Assembly: GCA_041398005.1 (NCBI GenBank)
Contig: JAWKVP010000005.1
Location: 248,001-312,000, forward strand
Direction of reading: 5' to 3'
Length of the DNA stretch: 64,000 nucleotides
DNA from: JAGREO01 sp020446285
GTDB taxonomy: Bacteria; Pseudomonadota; Alphaproteobacteria; Geminicoccales; Geminicoccaceae
The position numbers were made by a program, and so were the translations under genes. This document shows, one piece after another, positions 35,824-44,723 of the stretch (its first letter is position 1; each line of letters starts with the position of its first letter). The notes below the pieces were generated by a model. That model worked only from the letters and a program-made list of their open reading frames with translations. It ran no database searches and was not told the origin of the DNA.

Positions 35824-36641
35824 TCCTCAAGTTCCCCGGCTTCGGCATCTCCAGGCCCGCCATCGCCGCCGACAGTTTCATCGGCAACCCGGAGCTCGGT
35901 TCCCACATTTTCCATGACCCGGCAGAGTTCCTCGGGCGGCGGTCTGTCCGTGAACAGAATATCGATCTGTTCGAGATGGCCCATGCGCGCCATCGCCCGG
36001 CGACCGATCTTGCTGGCATCGGCGGCGAGATAGACCTTCCGCGCATGCTCGACGATAGCCTGCGCTACCCGCACCTCGCGATAGTCGTAATCGAGCAGCG
36101 TCCCGTCGAGGTCGATGGCGCTTATCCCGACGATGGCGATATCCACCCTGAACTGGCGTATGAGGTCAATCGTCGCCTCGCCGACGATGCCGCGATCGCG
36201 CGCGCGCACGAGACCGCCCGCGACCACGACGTGAAAATCCTCGTTGCCGGCCATGAGTGACGCAACGTGAAGATTGTTGGTGAGTACCGACAGGCCCTTG
36301 TGATCGAGAAGAGCCCTTGCGATCTCTTCCGCAGTCGTGCCGATATTGATGCAGAGCGAGCTGTGATCGGTGACGCTCGCGGCGACTTCGGCGGCGATCT
36401 TGCGCTTGGCGTCGAGATTCATCACCTGACGGTTCGAATAGGCGATGTTTTCGGTACTCGAAGGCAGCCCCGCGCCGCCATGGAACCGCTGCACCAATCC
36501 CTGGTCGGCAAGCTCGTTGATGTCCCTGCGCACGGTCTGCGGCGTCACGCCGAACTGTTGGGCAAGCGCCTCAATGGTCATGAAACCCTGACGCCGCACG
36601 AGATCGATGATCTGTCCGCGACGTCCGGCCATGCCGGTCAT
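35820..36641 (-). CDS. glpR: DeoR-family transcriptional repressor, GlpR-like
   Basis: 273 residues. The N-terminal DeoR helix-turn-helix is seen in IIDLVRRQGFMTIEALAQQF then VTPQTVRRDINEL. The C-terminal ISOCOT-type sugar-phosphate-binding domain has NIGTTAEEIA, VVVAGGLVR and DADASKIGRRAM-like segments (LAADASKIGRRAM). It lies 40 bp downstream of glpK on the same strand, so the likely effector is glycerol-3-phosphate. The tail after residue 250 is acidic and low in complexity (GGDGGPGDAEAGELEE), unlike E. coli GlpR. The call as GlpR rests on context. Confidence 0.88.
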   Translation of the reverse strand: MTGMAGRRGQIIDLVRRQGFMTIEALAQQFGVTPQTVRRDINELADQGLVQRFHGGAGLPSSTENIAYSNRQVMNLDAKRKIAAEVAASVTDHSSLCINIGTTAEEIARALLDHKGLSVLTNNLHVASLMAGNEDFHVVVAGGLVRARDRGIVGEATIDLIRQFRVDIAIVGISAIDLDGTLLDYDYREVRVAQAIVEHARKVYLAADASKIGRRAMARMGHLEQIDILFTDRPPPEELCRVMENVGTELRVADETVGGDGGPGDAEAGELEE

Positions 36642-36681
36642 GGCGCATCCATCCTTGCACGTCCTGCCATGCGCGGCCGTC

Positions 36682-38205
36682 TCACGACCCGTTCCCGGTG
36701 CGCACGCGGTTCACCGCATCCGCCCAGCCATCGAGTTTGCGCTTGCGGGTGGCCACATCCATGACCGGCTCGAAGCGGTGCTGCAGGCGCCAGGCATCGG
36801 AGATATCGTCGAGGCCGGCGAAGAGGCCGATATCGAGGCCGGCGAGATAGGCGGCGCCGAGCGCCGTGGTCTCGATCACTTCCGGCCGATCGACCGGCAT
36901 GCCGAGAATATCCGCGAGAGATTGACAGACCCAGTCATTGGCGACCATGCCACCATCGACACGCAGCGTCGCCGGCAGGCCACCAGCACCCGCCCCGTCG
37001 ACATCGTCGCTCATGGCGCGGATGAGATCGGCGGTCTGGTAACCGACCGATTCGAGCGTGGCATGGACGATATGGGCGAGCGAGCTGTCGCGGGTCAGGC
37101 CGAAGATCGCGCCACGCGCATCCGGATCCCACCATGGCGCACCAAGGCCGGTGAAGGCCGGCACGAGATAGACACCATGCGAATCCTCGACCGAGCGCGC
37201 AAGGGCCTCCGTCTCGCTCGCATGACGCACCGCCTTCAGCCCGTCACGGATCCACTGCACGGCAGCACCAGCGACGAAGATGCTGCCTTCGATGGCATAG
37301 GTAGTCCTGCCCCCGATCCTGTAGGCGATGGTCGAGAGCAGCCGGTTGCGCGAGGGCACGAGATGCCCGCCGGTATTGAGCAGTGCGAAGCAACCGGTTC
37401 CGTAGGTGCTCTTGAGCATGCCCGGCTGAAAGCAGGCCTGTCCCACCGTTGCCGCCTGCTGATCGCCGGCCATGCCGTTGATCGAAAGCGGCGCGCCAAA
37501 CAATTCCGGATCGCACTCGCCGAACGCGAACGCATTGTCGCACACCACGGGCAGCATCGCGCGCGGAATGCGAAGGGCGGCGAGCAGTTCATCGTCCCAG
37601 TCCTGTCGGGCGATGTCGAAGATCATGGTGCGAGCGGCATTGGAGGCATCCGTCGCATGGACCCGGCCGCCGGTGAGTTTCCAGAGAAGGAATGAATCAA
37701 TGGTACCGAAGGCAAGCTCGCCACGTTCGGCACGCGCCCGCACGCCTTCGACATTGTCGAGGATCCAGGCGATCTTGGTTGCCGAGAAATAGGCATCCAC
37801 GACAAGACCGGTCCGCTCGCGAATGACCGTCTCGAGACCGTCGGCGACAAGACGCCGGCAAAGGGGTGCCGTTCGCCGGTCCTGCCAGACGATGGCCCTG
37901 TGCACCGGTCTGTCGGTGGATCGATCCCACACCACCGCCGTCTCGCGCTGGTTGGTGATGCCGATCGTCGCGATGTCGCCGACAGCGATACCGGCAGTCT
38001 CGCCGGCACGGGCGATCACCTCGCGGCAGACCTGGACAACATCGTTCCAGATCACCTCCGGGTCGTGCTCGACCCAGCCATCGGCCGGATAATGCTGTTC
38101 GAGTTCACGTTGGGCCGATGCGACAGCCGCGCCCGAGCGGTCGAACAGGATGGCCCGGCTGCTGGTCGTTCCCTGATCGATCGCAAGTATGCAACTCGAA
38201 GCCAT
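36682..38205 (-). CDS. glpK: Glycerol kinase
   Basis: 507 residues, the normal FGGY glycerol kinase size. It phosphorylates glycerol to sn-glycerol-3-phosphate. Motifs seen: N-terminal ILAIDQGTTSSRAILFD, GITNQRETAVVWDR, the substrate segment HRAIVWQDRRT, and FVAGAAVQWIRDGL with GGMVAND in the C-terminal half. Start ATG 38205 is chosen because the leader GGGGGAGGCGGCG precedes it. The first gene of an apparent glpK-glpR-HIT operon; no glpF or glpD is present. Confidence 0.97.
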   Translation of the reverse strand: MASSCILAIDQGTTSSRAILFDRSGAAVASAQRELEQHYPADGWVEHDPEVIWNDVVQVCREVIARAGETAGIAVGDIATIGITNQRETAVVWDRSTDRPVHRAIVWQDRRTAPLCRRLVADGLETVIRERTGLVVDAYFSATKIAWILDNVEGVRARAERGELAFGTIDSFLLWKLTGGRVHATDASNAARTMIFDIARQDWDDELLAALRIPRAMLPVVCDNAFAFGECDPELFGAPLSINGMAGDQQAATVGQACFQPGMLKSTYGTGCFALLNTGGHLVPSRNRLLSTIAYRIGGRTTYAIEGSIFVAGAAVQWIRDGLKAVRHASETEALARSVEDSHGVYLVPAFTGLGAPWWDPDARGAIFGLTRDSSLAHIVHATLESVGYQTADLIRAMSDDVDGAGAGGLPATLRVDGGMVANDWVCQSLADILGMPVDRPEVIETTALGAAYLAGLDIGLFAGLDDISDAWRLQHRFEPVMDVATRKRKLDGWADAVNRVRTGNGS

Positions 38206-38305
38206 CGCCGCCTCCCCCCTGCAATCCGCCTGTACGGCGCAGGTTAGACGAGGCAGCGACGACTTCAAGATCTGCGTGCGCGCGCCCGGCTCCCGGGCCC
38301 GGAGG

Positions 38306-39007
38306 CTATGACGAAGGCGCGGCAGGCGCCGGCGGTGTGTCGGTCGGATGCACGAGGATCTCCACCCGGCGGTTCAGCTGGCGGCCGCGTACCGTGGAAT
38401 TGTCGGCGCGCGGACTGCTTTCGCCCCGTCCCTCGGCGACAAGCCGGTAGGCAGGCACGCCGTCGCGTTCGAGCGCATCCCGCACCGCCCAAGCGCGACG
38501 TTCGCTGAGTTGCTGATTGTAGGCCTCGGAGCCGGTCGAATCGGTGTAGCCGACGATGGTCGCCTCGGTCTCGTTGTACTTGGCGAGAACATCGGCGAGC
38601 TTGGCGATGCTGGGCTCGAAGGCCGGATTGAGATCGGCACTGTCGGTCTCGAACGAAACCTCATTGGCGAGATTGATCTTGAGCAGATCATCGCGTACGC
38701 GCTCGATCTCGATCTCGTTGTTCGCCCGCTCCTTCTCGAGCGTATCCTCCAGGTCCTTCTGCTGACGGTCGAAGATGTTGCCGATGGCTGCACCGGCAGC
38801 GGCACCCACCGCACCGCCGAGCGCGACGCCGCGCACATCGTTCTTGTCGAGCACGGCCCCGAGCACGCCACCGAGAACGGCACCGGCGGCAGCGCCCGTA
38901 CCGGTTCCCTTCTCGATTCCGGGTTCGCCGGAAGAATTCTGGCAGGCGGCGAGGGACAGCGCGGTCAGCGAGACGGCAGCCAGGGATCGAAAAGCGGTAC
39001 GACGCAT
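38306..39007 (-). CDS. OmpA-family outer-membrane lipoprotein
   Basis: 233 residues. Lipobox LSLAAC at about residues 17-22 predicts a lipoprotein. A glycine-zipper region follows (GTGTGAAAGAVLGGVLGAVL, AVGAAAGAAIGNIF), then a charged helix and a C-terminal OmpA peptidoglycan-binding domain. That domain carries VGYTDSTGSEAYNQQLSERRA and the binding residues in NRRVEI. It probably tethers the outer membrane to the peptidoglycan. The family resembles YiaD. A Pro/Ala-rich tail ends the protein. Confidence 0.93.
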   Translation of the reverse strand: MRRTAFRSLAAVSLTALSLAACQNSSGEPGIEKGTGTGAAAGAVLGGVLGAVLDKNDVRGVALGGAVGAAAGAAIGNIFDRQQKDLEDTLEKERANNEIEIERVRDDLLKINLANEVSFETDSADLNPAFEPSIAKLADVLAKYNETEATIVGYTDSTGSEAYNQQLSERRAWAVRDALERDGVPAYRLVAEGRGESSPRADNSTVRGRQLNRRVEILVHPTDTPPAPAAPSS

Positions 39008-39252
39008 GAAACACTCCAGCCGTGATCATCCATGAGCCCTTGTACTACCGACTTCCTGAATAAAAAACAAAGAGCCGGTGATACCGTTGTTATCTTCGCA
39101 CTCCCGACCGGATTGCGCCGCGAGGAGCCCGCGGCGAGGGTGCCGGATCAATACCATCCGCACGCGATTGTTCACCTCGAACATGGACAACGATGTCTAT
39201 GTGATGAATATTCCCAGCGACATCCACACAGTCCTGTAGGCGGAAGGAACGT

Positions 39253-40344
39253 TTGAACGATCGCATACTCGAAATCGGCCGGATCGAGAGAAAAAGCGGC
39301 CAGAATGGCGGTTCGATGGTTTCCGCGAATGTCGACGGACAGCGCCTCTGGTTCGAAAGTCAAGACGAACTCGAGATCAACGCGGATGCCTTCCTGTGCG
39401 CCTTCCTGCTTCAAGCCATGGCGAGCGGCCGGACTCTCAGTCTTGCAGACCCCGTCGACGCGAAACTGCTTTCAGCCGTGCCTGAAATCGCGGCGCTTGC
39501 CGCGAGTTGGTGGGGCTATCGATCCGTCGAGATCAGATGCCCGACGGTCACGCGCCCGGCTGCCGGTGGAGATGCCATGTTCTTCACCAGTGGTGTCGAT
39601 TCCTTCTATACACTCTGGCGCAACCGGGCCTCGCTCGGCCATCTGATCAATATCCACGGATTCGACATCGCACTCGACGATACCGACCGCTTCATGCGCT
39701 CCGCGGAATCGATTCGCCGCGCCGCCGATGCGACAGGATGCCAGCCCCTGTTCGTCGCCACGAACATGCGTTCACACCCGACCTTTGCGAGTGTTTCCTG
39801 GAACAAGTGCCATATCGCGGCACTCGCCGCCGTCGCCCATCTCCTGCGAGGGCGTGTGCAACGCGTCTTCGTCGCCAGTTCCGACGTGCCACCGCCATTC
39901 GGATCTCATCCGGACCTCGACCGGCTGTGGTCGTCTTCAGCCGTCGAGATCGTCAATGACGAGCGGGATGTCAGCCGGCTTGACAAGATACGCGCATTCG
40001 CCGACTGGCCGATCGCCCATCAGACCCTCAAGGTTTGCTGGGAAAATCGCTCATCGGCTCTCAATTGCGGCGAATGCGAGAAATGTGTGCGCAGTTCGGC
40101 CCAGCTCAAGGCGACCGGAATACTGGACAAGGTCACGACCTTTCCACGATCCCCGCTCGCCCCCCGAATCAACGCATTGTCGGGCGTGTCGAGCGAACTC
40201 GTCAGGCAATGGCAGGATATCCTTGCCGAGACGCATGACCGCGAGGAAGCGGGCGCCATCAGGGCGCTCCTTCAGCGAACTGCCCGCTCCGGGAGCAAGA
40301 TAGCCAAATGGAAGAAACGTCTGTCGAAACTGTTTGCGAACTGA
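39253..40344 (+). CDS. PP-loop ATPase domain protein, QueC-like, in glycan context
   Basis: 363 residues, not a characterised family. The centre has an N-type ATP pyrophosphatase loop (FFTSGVDSFYTLW) followed by an alternating alpha/beta core (LINIHGFDIALDD, PLFVATNMRS). A C-terminal zinc-type cluster reads CWENRSSALNCGECEKCVRSS, i.e. CGxCxKC after an upstream Cys, like QueC/ExsB. The first 100 residues are unlike queuosine enzymes, and the C-terminus is Lys/Arg rich. No other queuosine gene is near; glycosyltransferase genes are convergent downstream. Start TTG 39253 has GGAAGGAAC upstream; ATG near 39316 is an alternative. Confidence 0.72.
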   Translation: MNDRILEIGRIERKSGQNGGSMVSANVDGQRLWFESQDELEINADAFLCAFLLQAMASGRTLSLADPVDAKLLSAVPEIAALAASWWGYRSVEIRCPTVTRPAAGGDAMFFTSGVDSFYTLWRNRASLGHLINIHGFDIALDDTDRFMRSAESIRRAADATGCQPLFVATNMRSHPTFASVSWNKCHIAALAAVAHLLRGRVQRVFVASSDVPPPFGSHPDLDRLWSSSAVEIVNDERDVSRLDKIRAFADWPIAHQTLKVCWENRSSALNCGECEKCVRSSAQLKATGILDKVTTFPRSPLAPRINALSGVSSELVRQWQDILAETHDREEAGAIRALLQRTARSGSKIAKWKKRLSKLFAN

Positions 40345-40392
40345 TGGCCAACATCACCCGCTTCCGGCGGGTTGACAGGCTGTTGAAACTGT

Positions 40393-41433
40393 TCAAGGGG
40401 CTGGCGGCAGAAGTCCTTCCCGTTCAAGGAACGAATGCAGGCTCTCGACATCCGGTGCAAGTGTCGTGAGATCACTGCAACCCCAGCAGTCTATGTACCG
40501 CGAGATCTTGCCGTAAGCGTTGTCAGCAACAATGTGGGGAATGCCGAGCAACGTTGCGATGATGAACCCGTGCAAACGATCCGTGACGAGACGTTCCGTA
40601 CGAGTGAGCTGCGCAATGCCGGCGTTGAGCAAGGTGTTCGCCCGGTCGCTGTAGATTTCCCCGATCTTGCTCATCATGATCGGCCTCAGCATGACCAGCC
40701 GCTTGAAGAGGCGTTCCAGCAACCGATCGAATGGAGCGTCATGGCGGGCAGGTTTCTTCCAGTCCTCGACTGGCATCGACATCGCGACCGCCGCCCGGAT
40801 ACCGCCGGCGAGGGCGCTCTCGCTGTCATCCCGCAAAAGCGCGAGTGCCCGGATCGCGGTCCTGTCTGGCCGCCTCAACGGACCCATGCAGAATGCGGTA
40901 TCCGGACAAGTCGCACTCTCGCAATCGAAATGCCGGCGGGCGAGTTCGAGGCTGGGTTCGTCACGAACGAGAAGCGTGAAGTTCGGATGAGCTTCGATGA
41001 TACGGGCACAGCGCTCGATGCTCTCGCGACCGGAAAAATGCAGGGATTGTGGCAACTGGACGATCTTGTGATGCGGGAACGAGGCGATGATGTCCTCTCG
41101 CATCGCCTGGTGCCGCGGCCAGATGTCCCCGAAGTTCCCGCCGCCCAGAAGGAAGATCGTTCCCGTCGGCATCGACGCTGCGATGTCCCGCCGATATGTA
41201 TTCAGCGTGCAGAGATAGTCTGGCGCACGGCCGGACATGCTCTCGAGCTGCATCGCCGCACCCAGATAGATGGCGTTGTCACCAATATTGGCATAGTTCG
41301 GAAAATCGGCGACAGCATAGGGCTTGCCCCGTTCAAGATGGGGCGCCAGGCATTCACCGATCGTCCGGGCCATACGCGAGACATAGTCGTCATACCTGAC
41401 GCCACCGGCGGAAACCACAGCGCGCATGTTCAC
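40393..41433 (-). CDS. Polysaccharide pyruvyl transferase family protein
   Basis: 346 residues. Members transfer pyruvate ketals (or related groups) to surface glycans. Recognised by FPNYANIGDNAIYLGAA at the N-terminus, the central FLLGGGNFGDIWP block and TDRLHGFIIATLLGIPH near the C-terminus. The GTG at 41433 overlaps the upstream GT25 stop (GTGA); ATG 41427 is an alternative two codons in. The last gene of a GT2-GT25-pyruvyltransferase series. The acceptor glycan is unknown. Confidence 0.9.
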   Translation of the reverse strand: MNMRAVVSAGGVRYDDYVSRMARTIGECLAPHLERGKPYAVADFPNYANIGDNAIYLGAAMQLESMSGRAPDYLCTLNTYRRDIAASMPTGTIFLLGGGNFGDIWPRHQAMREDIIASFPHHKIVQLPQSLHFSGRESIERCARIIEAHPNFTLLVRDEPSLELARRHFDCESATCPDTAFCMGPLRRPDRTAIRALALLRDDSESALAGGIRAAVAMSMPVEDWKKPARHDAPFDRLLERLFKRLVMLRPIMMSKIGEIYSDRANTLLNAGIAQLTRTERLVTDRLHGFIIATLLGIPHIVADNAYGKISRYIDCWGCSDLTTLAPDVESLHSFLEREGLLPPAP

Positions 41434-42161
41434 GATATCCGCTCCCGGATCTTCAGTCTCCTCCGACGCTCGGGGTCGATCCAGCGGGCAAGTTTCTCGC
41501 CGAAAGATCGTGGTCGCCTACCGATCCTGTCAGCGCTGATGGTGCTTTGCGCGGGATCCTCGTCCGGGTCCGGATGGTTGACGAGACGCGGATGTACCGC
41601 CCAGCTGTTCATGCGCGAAATGTCGATGGGCCAGTCGGCCGTGTAGCTAAGGGGAAGCGATTGCTCGACGAGGGTTCTCGCGGCATTCGCGGACAACGCG
41701 TAGCCGGTCGTCAGATGCGGCGAAAAGAGAAGGCGGAAGGCATCGACATCCTCCGCCAGTGCTACCTGCTCGACCCGCGAGACGTCGGCATTCTTGTGGT
41801 CAAGCAGCAGCATGTCCATTCCCCCGGCAATCGCGCGGTCAGCGATCGTTGCAAACCTGGGATCGGGAATTGCGTCATCTTCGAGGATAATGGCTCCGTC
41901 AGGACAGCTTTCGCAGATCGCCCGATAGATCATGTGGTGGGAAAGCGCACAGGCGAACTCTGCATTCCCCATCTCCCGCCGCATTCGCTTGCGGGCAGCA
42001 TCCCGGTCAATGAGCGATTCGTGATCCGGCGTCAGCCCCTTCCTTCCGTCCACCGCCCACCAGAGTTCGAACGGAAGATCCCACCGGGCGAGACTATCAA
42101 TCAGGCTCTGACGACGACAAAGCGCATCTTCGAGCGTGACGATGAAGATCGGCAATCCCAT
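41430..42161 (-). CDS. Glycosyltransferase family 25 (LOS/LPS type)
   Basis: 243 residues. GT25 enzymes are mostly beta-galactosyl or glucosyl transferases of lipooligosaccharide or glycoproteins. Characteristic elements: IFIVTLEDALCRRQSLIDSL, ACALSHHMIYRAI, the metal-binding ILEDDAIPD and the YALSANAARTLVE block. The start ATG 42161 is the first codon of the conserved beta strand. It overlaps the pyruvyltransferase gene by 4 nt and follows the GT2 gene by 87 bp. Confidence 0.92.
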   Translation of the reverse strand: MGLPIFIVTLEDALCRRQSLIDSLARWDLPFELWWAVDGRKGLTPDHESLIDRDAARKRMRREMGNAEFACALSHHMIYRAICESCPDGAIILEDDAIPDPRFATIADRAIAGGMDMLLLDHKNADVSRVEQVALAEDVDAFRLLFSPHLTTGYALSANAARTLVEQSLPLSYTADWPIDISRMNSWAVHPRLVNHPDPDEDPAQSTISADRIGRRPRSFGEKLARWIDPERRRRLKIRERIS

Positions 42162-42248
42162 GGGTTACCCGGACAATCCACATCGAGGTTCATAGCGATC
42201 AAGCTTGGCAGGCACACATGTTGCGGTCAACATGAGACAGTACCATTT

Positions 42249-43205
42249 TCAAGGCTGGACGATCTCGGGGCTTTGCTCATAGTAGCGGTAGTTTCCTCCC
42301 GCATAGCCGAAGACAGCCCCGCAGCACCAGGCGAGCTTGCTCAGTGCCTTGCCTCGTTTCGAGGCGGCGAACAGGCCGGCGAGGAGTGCGCCGCCGGAGC
42401 GCAGGAAACGTCCGCCGATCGCGGCGAACCAGCGCAGGCGCTGACCACCGTTCACATAGCGGCGGACGAGATGTCCTTCCGAGCAGCCGCTTCGGAACTT
42501 GCGTCGCATCACGCCCCTCACCGTCGCACGCTCCAGCCAGACCCGTTTGCGAACGAGCGAACGATCGGCCCTCGCGATGTCCGCGCCCATCCCCCTCGCA
42601 CGCATGAAGAAATCGGCATCCTCACCGCCCATCAAACCGAACAGCGGATCGAAAACGGGCCCTTCGCAGGCAAGCCGTTCGAGAATGTTCCGGCTGATCA
42701 GGACATTGCATGTGCTGAGAAGATTGGGCAAGCCGTTGCTCTTCCAGATCTTCGTCTCATTCCGCGTTCGCGGATCGGGCTCGCCTGCGTCCGGTTTGTC
42801 GAAATTCGCCGCATCTTCTACATAGACCCGGTTGCCGACGACGATATCCACACCGGTCGAGCCCTGGCGTCTCGCCAGATCGACCAGCCAGTCCAGTTCG
42901 GGGCGGTCGTCATCATCGATGAAGCAGAGAAAATCCGCATCCCGTTCGAGTGCCTCGACCACTGCCCGGTCGCGCGCGTAGGAAATTCCACGTCGTCGTT
43001 CCTCGACGAAATGGAGCGGCACCGGCATCGCCCGCGCCAGATCACGGCAAAGGGTCGCGACCTCGCCCGTAGGCTTGTTGTCAACCACGAGAATTTCCAC
43101 CTGCGCGCTGGCCAGCGAATCGAGGCGGATCTCGCACAGATGCAGGAGAAGGGACCGCAACAATGGAAGTCGATCGCAAGTGCAAATTCCGACCATAAAC
43201 TTCAT
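42249..43205 (-). CDS. Glycosyltransferase family 2
   Basis: 318 residues. The N-terminal GT-A nucleotide-sugar domain begins FMVGICTCDRLPLLRSLLLHL and contains ILVVDNKPTG. The donor-binding and metal motif is CFIDDDDRPELDWL. The region GLMGGEDADFFMRARG supplies the ED acid-base motif. The C-terminus has a hydrophobic patch, perhaps membrane-associated. Start ATG 43205 matches the fold; the open frame upstream continues without homology. First gene of the glycan operon. Confidence 0.92.
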   Translation of the reverse strand: MKFMVGICTCDRLPLLRSLLLHLCEIRLDSLASAQVEILVVDNKPTGEVATLCRDLARAMPVPLHFVEERRRGISYARDRAVVEALERDADFLCFIDDDDRPELDWLVDLARRQGSTGVDIVVGNRVYVEDAANFDKPDAGEPDPRTRNETKIWKSNGLPNLLSTCNVLISRNILERLACEGPVFDPLFGLMGGEDADFFMRARGMGADIARADRSLVRKRVWLERATVRGVMRRKFRSGCSEGHLVRRYVNGGQRLRWFAAIGGRFLRSGGALLAGLFAASKRGKALSKLAWCCGAVFGYAGGNYRYYEQSPEIVQP

Positions 43206-43429
43206 GCGCAATCTGACCCCGATCTGGCAAAGCCGTCGGTTGCATATCATGGTGCAAATTCTCGCACAACTTATGGATTGTCCGTATTCTGTCCGATGAC
43301 TTCGGGACGAACGGCCTCCATTCCACCGACTGCCAAACCCGATGATTCCGGTGCACGGGTCGGGCGCGGCTTTCCAGCACCGCCTGGACCTCAATCCGGT
43401 TGCCAACTCTCGCATTGGAATGGAAACGG

Positions 43430-43506
43430 TGGTCGGAGCGGCAGGATTTGAACCTGCGACCCCCAGTCCCCCAGACTGATGCGCTACCAGGCTGCGCTAC
43501 GCTCCG
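43430..43506 (-). tRNA. tRNA-Pro (anticodon GGG)
   Basis: The minus strand folds into a full cloverleaf. The acceptor stem is CGGAGCG/CGCTCCG, the D-stem GCGC around AGCCTGGTA, the T-stem CAGG/CCTG with TTCAAAT loop, and CCA is encoded at the 3' end. The anticodon stem is TCAGT/ACTGG with loop CTGGGGG, giving anticodon GGG (proline). 77 nt including CCA. Confidence 0.95.
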
Positions 43507-43615
43507 ACTTGGCGGGGCAGGCCGGCTTCGACCAGCGGCCCCTAGGCGGTACGGGATGCGAAACACCCGCTACCGGAATGCGCCGGACTATAGCGGCGCC
43601 GAATGGCTTGGGCAA

Positions 43616-44203
43616 TCACGGATCGGCAGTTTCGCCGGCGTCGGAGGCAGCATCACGCAGAAGGTCTCGCATTGCGAGAAGTTCCCCGCGCAAGGTTCTC
43701 AGCCCCATGACCTTGTCATCGGAGAGGCCGATATTTGCTGACTGTCCGGCGCTCTCTCCCAAGGATGCCTTTTCGACCCTTGCGGGTGATGATGCGTCAC
43801 TCTTCTCCGCGGGACGCGCCGCACCTTCCGCGCGAGCCGCCTTGCTGCGGCGTTGCCGCAACAATTTCTGCGCCCCCTTTATGGTGTAACCTTCCCCGTA
43901 GAGAAGAATGCGGATATCGCGAAGGAGGGCAACGTCCTCCGGGCGGTAATAGCGCCGTCCGCCGCCGCGCTTGAGCGGCCGGACCTGGGGAAACTTGCTT
44001 TCCCAGAACCGCAGGACATGCTGGGCGACATCGAGTTCCTCGGCGACCTCGCTGATGGTCCGGAATGCCGATGTGGATTTTCCGTTGCGCTTCGCCGCCA
44101 TGTCACCCGCATCGGCCTCGTTCGTCTCCCCGCCGTCGCCCGCCTCAAAACCGGTCGTGCTGACCATCGCCTCGTCCTTTCGCTTTGGCGCGGCGGCAGA
44201 CAT
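43616..44203 (-). CDS. MerR-family transcriptional regulator (ihfA-linked)
   Basis: 195 residues. The MerR winged helix is in the middle: FRTISEVAEELDVAQHVLRF, then ESKFPQVRPLKRGGGRRYYR and the recognition segment DVALLRDIRILLYGEGYTIK. The N-terminal 45 residues and the C-terminal 70 residues are low-complexity, Ala/Glu/Gly rich. The gene starts one base inside the ihfA stop (TGATG), the arrangement seen throughout alphaproteobacteria. No effector-binding domain is recognisable. Confidence 0.93.
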   Translation of the reverse strand: MSAAAPKRKDEAMVSTTGFEAGDGGETNEADAGDMAAKRNGKSTSAFRTISEVAEELDVAQHVLRFWESKFPQVRPLKRGGGRRYYRPEDVALLRDIRILLYGEGYTIKGAQKLLRQRRSKAARAEGAARPAEKSDASSPARVEKASLGESAGQSANIGLSDDKVMGLRTLRGELLAMRDLLRDAASDAGETADP

Positions 44204-44508
44204 CAGCTCGACGCCGCCTCGCCATTGATGCGACTCTTGAGAACCTGAGAAGCCCGAAAGACGAGAACCTTGCGCGGCAGGATCGGAACCTCGGTGCCGG
44301 TCTTGGGGTTGCGGCCGACCCGCTCACCTTTCTGCCGGACAATGAAGGTGCCGAACGAGGAAATCTTTACTTCCCCCTCGCTGACCAGCGCATCGCCGAT
44401 CTCACCAAGGATTGAATCGACCAGCTCTGCCGATTCGCTCCGTGAAAGACCGATCTGCTGATACACGGCTTCGGCCAATTGCGCCCTCGTAACGGTACGT
44501 CCCGCCAT
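44203..44508 (-). CDS. ihfA: Integration host factor subunit alpha
   Basis: 101 residues. HU/IHF-type DNA-bending protein. The signature GTFIVRQKGERVGRNPKTG with the intercalating proline in NPKTG is intact, as is RKVLVFRASQVLKSRIN. The N-terminus has TVTRAQLAEAVYQQIGLSRS. It is coupled to the MerR gene by a 1-nt overlap, and a tRNA-Pro lies downstream, a common alphaproteobacterial neighbourhood. The start ATG 44508 sits after a GGAG site. Confidence 0.97.
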   Translation of the reverse strand: MAGRTVTRAQLAEAVYQQIGLSRSESAELVDSILGEIGDALVSEGEVKISSFGTFIVRQKGERVGRNPKTGTEVPILPRKVLVFRASQVLKSRINGEAASS

Positions 44509-44636
44509 GGATCCGCAGCTCCCTCGCCTCTCTCCGTTTCACACCCCGTCCGGCGTCGCCCGGACGCCGCTTTCCGCTAAAAAAAAGCTAGATGACACAG
44601 TATGTTCCGTCAACAGGTGCGTAACATGCCGGAGGT

Positions 44637-44660
44637 CATGAATACAGCCATGAATACAGC
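44637..44660. repeat. Perfect tandem duplication of a 12-bp unit
   Basis: CATGAATACAGC occurs twice in direct succession (44637-44648 and 44649-44660) in the gap between rarD and ihfA. It may be a simple slippage product; no function is evident. Confidence 0.85.
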
Positions 44661-44723
44661 GACGTACCGTGGATTCGAACATTCGCGCAACTCCTTCACG
44701 CTCAAGGCGAAACCATGATCGTC

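Noticed and set aside
36607..37695. 362-residue frame antisense to glpK
   Set aside because: Shadow of the glycerol kinase gene, with no recognisable protein features.
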